Shown here: positions 10,109 to 18,139 of the stretch, piece after piece
How the letters are laid out: every line of letters begins with the position of its first letter
How positions within the stretch are numbered: the first letter of the stretch is position 1
Source: Anaerosomatales bacterium
Lineage (GTDB): Bacteria; Actinomycetota; Coriobacteriia; Anaerosomatales; SLCP01
NCBI GenBank assembly: GCA_029210645.1
Contig: JARGFT010000008.1
Span: 46,728-110,727 of the forward strand
Length of the DNA: 64,000 nucleotides
Direction: 5' to 3'
The notes under the pieces: generated by a model
Seen by the model: the letters and a program-made list of their open reading frames with translations, nothing else
What the model was told of the DNA's origin: nothing
The model's database searches: none
Position numbers and translations under genes: made by a program

Positions 10109-11902
10109 CTAGGCTCCGAACTGGCTCTGATGAAGCCGGGCGAAGCGCCCTCCGGCGGCAAGGAGCTCCTCGTAGGTTCCGTCTTCGACCATCGTACCGC
10201 CGTCGATAACGACGATGCGGTCGGCATCGCGCACGGTGGAGAGGCGGTGGGCGATGATGAGCGCGGTGCGGCCCGCAAGCAGCTCGCGGAGTGCCTGTTG
10301 GATGAGCGCTTCGGTGCGCGTGTCGACCGACGAGGTCGCCTCGTCGAGGATGAGGATCGCCGGGTCGGCAAGGAGCGCGCGCGCGAACGCGATGAGCTGG
10401 CGCTGCCCGGTCGACAGCGTACCCCCCCGCTCGCCCACGATGGTGTCGTAGCCCTCGGGCAGCCGGTCGATGAAGTCGTCGGCGCACGCGACGACCGCGG
10501 CGGCACGTACCTCACCGTCGGTCGCTCCCTCGCGACCGTACCGGATGTTCTCGGTGACCGTTCCGGGGAAGAGGAACGGGTCCTGCAGGACGATCCCGAG
10601 ATGGGTGCGCAGCGAGCGCGTCGTCACCGAGCGGGCATCATGTCCGTCGATCAGGACCGCGCCGCACGTCGGGTCGTAGAAACGGGGCACGAGGTTGATG
10701 AGGGTCGTCTTGCCGGCTCCCGTGGCCCCGACGACCGCAAGTGTGGTACCCGGCTCGACCACCAGGTCGATGTCGTGGAGCACCTGGGGACCGGTGCCGT
10801 AGGAGAAGCACACGCCCCGGAACTCAACCCTGCCTTGCACGTGCGCAAGCTCTTGGGCGTTGGGGGCGTCCGTGACCTCGCTCGGGGTGTCGAGCAGCGA
10901 GAACACTCGCTCGCCGCCCGCAAGCGCCGACTGCGTCTCCGCGTACAGGCTCGAGAGTTGGCTCACCGCGTTGAAGAACGACCGCGCGTAGCCGAAGAAC
11001 GCGACCACCACGCCGATGGTGACGAGGCCGCCGGTGGCGAGCCACCCTCCGAACGCGGCGACGAGTGCTGTGGCCAGCGAGGAGATGACCGCCAGTGTCG
11101 GCGAGAAGGCCGAGGAGACCGCCGAGGCGGTGACGTTGGCATCACGGTTGGCGGCGTTGCGAGAGATAAAGCCGCTGCGGTCGGAGTCGGTGCGGTTGAA
11201 TGCCTGCGCGACCTTGATGCCTGCTAGTTCTTCGGCGAGCGTAGCCGAGACGTCGCCGATCGCCTCCTGACGGCGGCGGAACGCCTGGCGGGCGATGTAG
11301 CCGAAGAGCCGCGTCGCTCCGAGCATCACCGGTACGACGGCAAGGGTCACGAGTGCGAGGCGCCAGTCGACGATGAACATGCCGACGAGTGTGGCGACGA
11401 TGCCGAGGGCGGCACCCAGTACGCGGCGAAAACCCTGGGACAGGAAGGAGTTGAGCGTCTCGATGTCGTTGATCAGCCGGCTCATCAGATCGCCCGACTC
11501 CACGCTCTCGAAGTAGGAGACCGACAGCCGCTGGATCGTGCCGAAGACTTCCTCGCGGACCTCGAAGAGCGCACGCTGCCCCGCCTGACCCAGCCGCAGG
11601 ATCTGCGCGCGCTGCGACCACCAGCCAACCACCGCGGCACCCACCAGCAGCAGTGCGGGGACGAGCAGCACGTCGGTGCCGTCGCCCGCGGCGGCGGCAC
11701 CGACGGCCGTGTCGATCACCAGACCGGTGAGTGCAGGCTGTGCGGCGGTGGCGCCCGAGGCGACGACCAGCCAGATGAGCGCGACCGCCATCTCGCCGCG
11801 GTAGGGCAGCAGGTAGCGCAGCAGGCGCCGGATGGCGCCCCAGGCCGACCGGGGCCGCTCCTTCTTGGCGAGGGACTTGAGCGAGGAGCCGCCACGCGCC
11901 AT
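10109..11902 (-). CDS. ABC exporter, TM-ATPase fusion (half of a heterodimer)
   Basis: Exporter TMD plus Walker A GATGAGKTT and ILDEATSSVD. Confidence 0.93.
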   Translation of the reverse strand: MARGGSSLKSLAKKERPRSAWGAIRRLLRYLLPYRGEMAVALIWLVVASGATAAQPALTGLVIDTAVGAAAAGDGTDVLLVPALLLVGAAVVGWWSQRAQILRLGQAGQRALFEVREEVFGTIQRLSVSYFESVESGDLMSRLINDIETLNSFLSQGFRRVLGAALGIVATLVGMFIVDWRLALVTLAVVPVMLGATRLFGYIARQAFRRRQEAIGDVSATLAEELAGIKVAQAFNRTDSDRSGFISRNAANRDANVTASAVSSAFSPTLAVISSLATALVAAFGGWLATGGLVTIGVVVAFFGYARSFFNAVSQLSSLYAETQSALAGGERVFSLLDTPSEVTDAPNAQELAHVQGRVEFRGVCFSYGTGPQVLHDIDLVVEPGTTLAVVGATGAGKTTLINLVPRFYDPTCGAVLIDGHDARSVTTRSLRTHLGIVLQDPFLFPGTVTENIRYGREGATDGEVRAAAVVACADDFIDRLPEGYDTIVGERGGTLSTGQRQLIAFARALLADPAILILDEATSSVDTRTEALIQQALRELLAGRTALIIAHRLSTVRDADRIVVIDGGTMVEDGTYEELLAAGGRFARLHQSQFGA

Positions 11903-13680
11903 CAGCCCTCACCGTCCTCGATCGAGCACGCACCCGGGACCTCGATCTCCTCGCCGCCCGCGAGCTGGCTCGCGGCGATCTCGGCGTAGACACAGCTTGT
12001 GGCGAGCAGCTCGTCGTGCGTGCCGAGGTCGACGACCCTGCCCTCATCGAGCACGACGATCAGGTCGGCGCGCCTCACGGTGGACAGTCGCTGCGCCACG
12101 ACGAACGTCGTCCGCCCCTCCATGAGCGTGCCGAGGTTCTCCCGCAGTGCCGCCTCGGTCTCGGCGTCAACGCTCGAGGTGGAGTCGTCCATGATCAGGA
12201 TGCGCGGGTCGATCAGGAGCGCCCGGGCGATCGCGATGCGCTGACGCTGCCCCCCGGAGAGCTTGATGCCCCGCTCTCCCACGCGGGTGTCGTAGCCATC
12301 CGGCAGCGCGAGGATGAAGTCGTGCGCCTGCGCGGCTCCTGCGGCGGCCCGCACGTCCTCATCGGAGGCATCGGGCCGTCCGTATGCGATGTTGTCGCGC
12401 ACCGAGCCGGAGAAGAGGACCGAGTCCTGCATGACGACCCCGATCCGCGCGCGCAGGCTCGAGATCGTCAGGTCGCGGACATCGTAGCCGTCGACGAGCA
12501 CGGCGCCGTCGCTCACGTCGTAGAACCGGGGGATGAGGTTGACGACGCTCGTCTTGCCCGACCCGGTGGCGCCCACCACCGCGACGATGGTGGCCGGCTC
12601 GACGGTGAACGTTATGCCGGCGAGTGTCTCGCGGGTGTCGCCCGGGTAGCGCAGGTGGACGTCGCGGAACTCCACCTGTCCACGGGTCTGGCCGAGTACG
12701 GTCGCGCCGGGCCTCTCTTCGACGTCGACGGGCGCGTCGAGTACCTCGAAGAGCCGCTCGGCGCTTGCGCTTGCTCGCGCGATCGATTGCGCTCCGAACC
12801 CGATGATGTAGAGCGGGGACAGGAGAAGGAAGAGGTATGACGTGAACGCGACGAGCTCACCGACCGTGAGCGTGCCGTTGATGATCTGGGCAGCACCCGC
12901 CACGGTCACGACTCCGACCCCCAGAGTGCCGACCGCGAAGAGCAGCGGGAAGGCGTTCGCCACGGTGCGCCGCACCGAGAGCCCCTGTTCGAGCAGGGCC
13001 TCGTCCGCCGCACGGTAGCGCGCGATCTCGAAGTCTTCCCGCGCGAATGCACGCACGACGCGCGCGCCCGCGATGTTCTCCTGGAGGACCGCGTTGAGCG
13101 CGCCGAGCCGCTTCTGCGACAGGCGGAACATCGGACCGAGGCGGCGGACGAACAGGAAGAGGACGAGGAGCGTTCCCGGGACGACGGAGAAGGCCACCAG
13201 AGCCAACGCGGCGTTCATCGAGAGCAGCAGGACCACCGCGCCGATGAGCAGGAGCACGGCCGAGACCGCCTGCACCAGCCCGCCGCCGACGAACTCGCGC
13301 ACGAGGTCGACGTCGCTCGTCACCCGCGTGATGAGCTGCCCGGTGCTGGCGCGGTCGTGATAGGAGAACGAGAGCCTCTGCAGCTTGTCGAAGATGGCGT
13401 TACGCATATCGAACGCCGCGCCATGGCTCGCCTTGGCCGAGAGGAAACCCTGAAGGAAACTCGCAAGCCCCCCGAGCACGGCAACGCCGATCAACCCGAG
13501 TGCGCCCCGCCAGATGAGCGCTGTGTCTCCGCCGGCGATGCCCCTGTCGATGATCGCGCGCAGGATCTGCGGGGAGACGAGATCCGCGGCCGATGCGGCG
13601 AGTACCGCGAAGACCGCGGCTGCCGCTGTCAGGCGGTAGGCGCGCATGAAGCGCAGGGCGCGCAGCAGTGCGCTCGACAC
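11902..13680 (-). CDS. ABC exporter, TM-ATPase fusion (partner half)
   Basis: GATGSGKTS, LSGGQRQR, IMDDSTSSVD; GTG start behind AAGGAG; overlaps its partner. Confidence 0.93.
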   Translation of the reverse strand: MSSALLRALRFMRAYRLTAAAAVFAVLAASAADLVSPQILRAIIDRGIAGGDTALIWRGALGLIGVAVLGGLASFLQGFLSAKASHGAAFDMRNAIFDKLQRLSFSYHDRASTGQLITRVTSDVDLVREFVGGGLVQAVSAVLLLIGAVVLLLSMNAALALVAFSVVPGTLLVLFLFVRRLGPMFRLSQKRLGALNAVLQENIAGARVVRAFAREDFEIARYRAADEALLEQGLSVRRTVANAFPLLFAVGTLGVGVVTVAGAAQIINGTLTVGELVAFTSYLFLLLSPLYIIGFGAQSIARASASAERLFEVLDAPVDVEERPGATVLGQTRGQVEFRDVHLRYPGDTRETLAGITFTVEPATIVAVVGATGSGKTSVVNLIPRFYDVSDGAVLVDGYDVRDLTISSLRARIGVVMQDSVLFSGSVRDNIAYGRPDASDEDVRAAAGAAQAHDFILALPDGYDTRVGERGIKLSGGQRQRIAIARALLIDPRILIMDDSTSSVDAETEAALRENLGTLMEGRTTFVVAQRLSTVRRADLIVVLDEGRVVDLGTHDELLATSCVYAEIAASQLAGGEEIEVPGACSIEDGEG

Positions 13681-13764
13681 GATACTCCTTGGTGGGTCGA
13701 CGCGGGACGAGGTGATTCTCCGAGCGATTCTACGATTGTAGCGATGTCGGCGATGTCGTGCGGT

Positions 13765-13814
13765 CTTCACGCGAGAACGGGCTCCCGTTGCCGGGAGCCC
13801 GTTCTCGCGTGAAG
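13765..13814. terminator. Long perfect intergenic hairpin (terminator-like, lacks a T-tract)
   Basis: CTTCACGCGAGAACGGGCTCCCG-TTGC-CGGGAGCCCGTTCTCGCGTGAAG: 23-bp perfect arms. Confidence 0.65.
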
Positions 13815-13863
13815 GGGGAAGAGAAGCAGAGGCTGTGGGGCTACAGCCGTAGAGCCGTGCTCA

Positions 13864-14082
13864 TCATCCGCAGAGTACGGTTCGGATGCGCTCGAACTCG
13901 GCGGTGTCGATCTCACCGGTGGCAAGCCGGCGACGAGAGATCCGGAGCGCTCCATCGGCAGGAGTGGAGGCCGGGACAGGAAGCACGTCTGCACGCGCAA
14001 GCACACGGGTGTTGTGTATCGCATAGATGGCGAGCATGCCGAACGCCAGTATGAGAACCGGTCCGAAGGTCATCGAGCTCAC
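13864..14082 (-). CDS. Small membrane protein with SHOCT-like C-terminus
   Basis: One TM, then RISRRRLATGEIDTAEFERIRTVL resembling SHOCT. Confidence 0.55.
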   Translation of the reverse strand: MSSMTFGPVLILAFGMLAIYAIHNTRVLARADVLPVPASTPADGALRISRRRLATGEIDTAEFERIRTVLCG

Positions 14083-14177
14083 CCCTCACATCAATCGCCG
14101 ATGTGAGTTCAGTATGCCCCGCGGTCACGCAGGGACGGTGAAGCCCCTGTGGAGATGGTGTGGAGCGTCCGATCCGT

Positions 14178-15170
14178 TCACGCGGGCGGCTCGGACAGTG
14201 CAGGCTCCACTGCGACGCGCAGGCCGTCGCCGGCCGGTCTCGCGCGCGGCGGTCGAGTGGGTGCGGTCGTGGTCAGCGCCACGCCGACGACGATGACGAG
14301 CATCCCGGCGATCACCCAGACGTCGACCGGTTCCGGTCCCGCGATCAGGCCGACAGTCCCTGCGGCCCAGCCGAGGAACACTGCGACCACCGGGTTGACG
14401 TAGGTGTACGTCATGACCTTGGAGGTCGGGACCCTGGCGAGCAGCCAGACGAATGCGGTGAACGCGATGCACGACCCGAAGATGGTGAGGTACGCCAGTG
14501 CCCAGAGGCCTCCGGACGAGATTCCCGACATCAGCGGGACCTCGCCCAGGACAGCGCCGACTGCCAGGAGGATCCCTCCGGCGACGAGCATCTCGTAGCC
14601 GGTTGCGACAACGGCGTGCGCCTTGACAGGCCGTCGTCGGGAGATGAGCGAGCCGGTGGTCCACAGCCACGTTGCCAGTATCTGCAGCCCGACCCCGAGC
14701 CACTCGGCACCGGAGCCGTGGACGCCGGTGATTCTCGGCCACAGGAGGAGCGCGAGTCCCGCGAATCCGAGAACGAGGCCGGCGATCCCGCGGGCGGTGG
14801 GCTGGTCCATCCCCGGCAACACTCCCTCGGCGGCGGCTACCCACAGTGGGATGAGCGCTACCACGAGCGCGGAGAGGCTTGACGGTATGTACTGCTCGGC
14901 GAGGACAGTGAAGAACATGCCACCGCACAGCAGGAAGATACCGACTACGGAGACCGTGACCAGATCGTGCCGGGAGAGCCGGAGGCGCCACCCGCGCCAG
15001 CGGGCGAAGGTCAGCAGGATGAGACCGGCAAGCGCGAGCCGCAATCCCGTGAAAAGCGCGGGTGGCATGTCATGCTCCAGGCCGATCTTGATGGCCAGAT
15101 AGGTGGAGCCCCAGATGATGTACATCGCCAGGAAGGCAAGGACGGTCTTGGCGTCGAAAGGTCGCGACAC
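14178..15170 (-). CDS. EamA/DMT family transporter
   Basis: FLAMYIIWGSTYLAIKIGLEHDMPPALFTGLRLALAGLILL, duplicated EamA repeats, TYVNPVVAVFLGW. Confidence 0.92.
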   Translation of the reverse strand: MSRPFDAKTVLAFLAMYIIWGSTYLAIKIGLEHDMPPALFTGLRLALAGLILLTFARWRGWRLRLSRHDLVTVSVVGIFLLCGGMFFTVLAEQYIPSSLSALVVALIPLWVAAAEGVLPGMDQPTARGIAGLVLGFAGLALLLWPRITGVHGSGAEWLGVGLQILATWLWTTGSLISRRRPVKAHAVVATGYEMLVAGGILLAVGAVLGEVPLMSGISSGGLWALAYLTIFGSCIAFTAFVWLLARVPTSKVMTYTYVNPVVAVFLGWAAGTVGLIAGPEPVDVWVIAGMLVIVVGVALTTTAPTRPPRARPAGDGLRVAVEPALSEPPA

Positions 15171-15395
15171 TGCGGCTCCTGTGGGTCGATCCGGCCGGTG
15201 CTTCGCGCCGGGGGGCCGGTTGCGTCAGAACAGGATACTCCCGGGAGACGATGCGCGCACCAACGTTGGAGGAAGTGGGGCCACCCCTTCCCTCACCTGC
15301 GGCGACACCGAGACTCTGGCACGCCGTGTGCTCTAGCACGCGTATCTCGCTCACGCGGGGTGGTTGACTGTACCCGAGAGAAGGATCTTCACCGC

Positions 15396-15710
15396 GTGCT
15401 GGAGCCGAAGCGACTCGACTGCTGGGAGTATCAGGGATGCGGGCGCGGTCCGGGTGGCCGCCGCTCCCGGAACGGTCAGCGGTGCCCTGCCGCATCGTGC
15501 GACGCGCTCGACGGCGCGAACGGCGGCACGAATGCCGGGCGCGCCTGCTGGGTGGTCGCCGACACGCTCTGCAGCGGCAAGCCGTGCGGCGATTACGAGC
15601 GTAAGATCCACGAGTGCCGTAAGTGCTCGTTCTTCGCCCGGGTGCACGTCGAGGAGGGGCTCGGTGACGAGGCCACCCAGGAGCTGCTCGTCCGGGTGCG
15701 CTGCACGTAG
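15396..15710 (+). CDS. Two-CW domain-like cysteine-rich protein
   Basis: LDCWEYQGCGR...CWVVADTLCSGKPCGDYERKIHECRKCSFFARV; GTG start behind GAGAAGG. Confidence 0.65.
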   Translation: MLEPKRLDCWEYQGCGRGPGGRRSRNGQRCPAASCDALDGANGGTNAGRACWVVADTLCSGKPCGDYERKIHECRKCSFFARVHVEEGLGDEATQELLVRVRCT

Positions 15711-15743
15711 GCGTCCGGAGCGGCGGCGCGCTACACTCCCTCC

Positions 15744-16190
15744 ATGAGCCCTCACTGCTACGAGTATCCGCGTCCCGCCGTCTCGGTCGACGCCGTGCTT
15801 CTTGCCGGCCCGCCTGCGCGCCCGCACGTGCTGCTTGTCCGGCGGGCGGCAGAGCCGTTCGCGGGGGCGTGGGCGCTTCCCGGAGGCTTTGTCGACGAGG
15901 GGGAGCGGCTCGAAGACGCCATGCGCCGCGAGCTCGCCGAAGAGACGGCACTCGTGGTCGACGGCCCGCTCGTTCAAGCCGGAGCGTACGGTGACCCCGG
16001 CCGCGACCCGAGGGGGTGGACGGTCAGCATCGCGTTCGTCGGCCGCATCGGCGATGACCTGCCCGATGTGGTCGGCGGCGACGACGCGGCAGAGGCCGCC
16101 TGGCATCCGGTCGATACGCTTCCGGAGCTGGCCTTCGACCACGCGATCATCGTCGCCGGGGCACTCGCCCGGATTGACGAGGGCTGGTGA
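15744..16190 (+). CDS. NUDIX hydrolase
   Basis: GGFVDEGERLEDAMRRELAEETAL Nudix box. Confidence 0.92.
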   Translation: MSPHCYEYPRPAVSVDAVLLAGPPARPHVLLVRRAAEPFAGAWALPGGFVDEGERLEDAMRRELAEETALVVDGPLVQAGAYGDPGRDPRGWTVSIAFVGRIGDDLPDVVGGDDAAEAAWHPVDTLPELAFDHAIIVAGALARIDEGW

Positions 16191-16213
16191 GGGGGGCTAC
16201 CATCCTCGGCAAC

Positions 16214-16515
16214 TCATATCGAGCCTGCGATGGGGATGAGTACGCGGTCGCGTAGGACCTCAAGAGAGCCGGGGTAGCTGAGAACCGGCGTCCGAGAACC
16301 CGTGGAACATGGCCCCGGAGGCTTCCGGAGGAACGGCGTCCGAACCGCGCTGCGGCGGCGGACGGCGCCCAGTAATGCCGGACGGTGGCCCCCGTTACCG
16401 CGGGCATCAAGAGGCGGACCGGAGCGACCGGTCCGTGAAGTCGGGTGGTACCGCGTGAAGCGATGCGCTTCTCGCCCTGGCGATTCCGTCAGGCGGGGAG
16501 CGTTTCTTGTTGGTG
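16214..16515 (+). promoter_or_regulatory. T-box leader with probable Met (AUG) specifier
   Basis: Stem I with AUGAGUA / GAACAUGG specifier loop flanked by GGGG/CCCC and CGCGG/CCGUG stems; distal GGGGTAGCTGAGAACCGGC; T-box TGGTACCGCG at 16446-16455; terminator downstream. Confidence 0.85.
16466..16511 (+). terminator. T-box-controlled intrinsic terminator
   Basis: CGCTTCTCGCCCTG / CAGGCGGGGAGCG stem followed by TTTCTTGTT. Confidence 0.8.
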
Positions 16516-16528
16516 GAGGTGTCGCGCG

Positions 16529-17701
16529 ATGGCGAAGAGCTGGGAAGAGATCAACGCGAGGATCGCTGCGGGTGAAGCCGTGGTGATGACCGCCGAGGAG
16601 TTCGGGGTGCTGGCGGCTGACGAGGGCGTGAGCGCGGCCGCGCGCACTGTCGACGTCGTGACGACCGGTACCTTCGGGCCGATGTGCTCGTCGGGCGCTT
16701 TCCTGAACTTCGGTCACTCCGACCCCCCGATCAAGATGGGCGCGATCACGCTGAACGACGTGCCCGCGAGCGGTGGTCTGGCGGCGGTCGACACCTACCT
16801 TGGTGCGACCGAGCCGAGCGTCACGCGGGGCATCGAGTACGGCGGCGCGCACGTCATCGAGGACCTGCTGCGCGGACGTGCCGTGCGTCTGAAGGCCACC
16901 GGGCCGGGAACCGACTGTTATCCGCGTACCGAGATCGACACCTACGTGACGCTGGACGACCTCAACCAGGCCTACCTGTTCAATCCGCGCAACTGCTACC
17001 AGAACTACGCGGTGGCGGTGAACAGCGGGGACCGGGCCCTCTACACCTACCTCGGGACACTGCTGCCCCGGTTCGCAAACGCGACGTACTCCTCGGCAGG
17101 CGCGCTTTCCCCGCTGCTCAACGATCCGACGTACCGCACCATCGGCGTGGGCACGAGGTGCTTTGTCGCGGGAGCTCCCGGCTACGTTGCCTGGGAGGGT
17201 ACCCAGCACAACCCGAACCAGGAGCGCGACGAAAACGGGGTGCCGGTGGGTCCGGCGGGAACCCTCGCGTTCATCGCCGACCTCAAGCACGCCAGCCACG
17301 AGTTCTTCAGCGCCGCCACGTTCGAGCGCTACGGTGTCTCGGCCTTCGTGGGGATCGGCATCCCGATCCCGGTGCTTGACGAGGACCTGGCGGCGACCCT
17401 CGCGCTTACCGACGCCGACTTGAGCGCGACGGTGTTCGACTACGGCGTGCAGCGCCGCAGTCGTCCGGCACTCGGACGGGTCACGTATGCCGAGCTGAGG
17501 AGCGGGCAGATCGAGATCGAGGGCAGGCCCATACCCACCGGGCCGATCAGCTCGCTGCCGGTGGCGCGCCGCATCGCGGCAGAGCTCAAGCGCTGGATCG
17601 CCGAGTACCGCTTCACCCTCACTCCGCCGCTGCAACCCCTGCCGCAGCCGGGTTCCCAGGGCGTCAAACCGCTCGAGATCAGGTCCGAGGAGGCGATCTG
17701 A
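16529..17701 (+). CDS. Homocysteine biosynthesis protein (DUF39 family)
   Basis: KSWEEINARIAAGEAVVMTAEEF..VVTTGTFGPMCSSGAFLNFGHSDPPIKM. Confidence 0.88.
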   Translation: MAKSWEEINARIAAGEAVVMTAEEFGVLAADEGVSAAARTVDVVTTGTFGPMCSSGAFLNFGHSDPPIKMGAITLNDVPASGGLAAVDTYLGATEPSVTRGIEYGGAHVIEDLLRGRAVRLKATGPGTDCYPRTEIDTYVTLDDLNQAYLFNPRNCYQNYAVAVNSGDRALYTYLGTLLPRFANATYSSAGALSPLLNDPTYRTIGVGTRCFVAGAPGYVAWEGTQHNPNQERDENGVPVGPAGTLAFIADLKHASHEFFSAATFERYGVSAFVGIGIPIPVLDEDLAATLALTDADLSATVFDYGVQRRSRPALGRVTYAELRSGQIEIEGRPIPTGPISSLPVARRIAAELKRWIAEYRFTLTPPLQPLPQPGSQGVKPLEIRSEEAI

Positions 17702-17703
17702 CG

Positions 17704-18111
17704 ATGGCACGCAGACGACTCGACCTCACCTTCCCTCCGCGGCAGGCGACCAAGGCGATCACCTACCACCTCGTGAAGGACTTCGATCTGGTGCCCAACA
17801 TCCTGCGCGCGCAGATACAGCCCGCGCAGGAGGGTCGCATGCTTCTCGAACTCACCGGTAGTGCCGAGCAGTTCGAAGCGGGTGTGGCGTTCCTGCGGGC
17901 CGAGGGGATCGGCGTGCGGGAAGCGGCGAGCGACATCTGCCTGGACGACGAGCGGTGCGTGGTATGCGGACTGTGCACCGCGGTCTGCCGACCCGGCGCT
18001 CTTACGCTCGCGGAGGGAACCGCCGAGCTCGTGTTCGACAAGGACAAGTGCGTGTATTGTGAGGCGTGCGTGGTCGCGTGCCCCCGCAGGGCCGTCACGC
18101 TGCGCTTTTAG
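17704..18111 (+). CDS. NIL domain plus 2x[4Fe-4S] ferredoxin protein
   Basis: NIL region then CVVCGLCTAVCRPGAL and CVYCEACVVACP. Confidence 0.88.
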   Translation: MARRRLDLTFPPRQATKAITYHLVKDFDLVPNILRAQIQPAQEGRMLLELTGSAEQFEAGVAFLRAEGIGVREAASDICLDDERCVVCGLCTAVCRPGALTLAEGTAELVFDKDKCVYCEACVVACPRRAVTLRF

Positions 18112-18139
18112 CTGCTTCCAGAAAGGTTGAAGAACAGCC

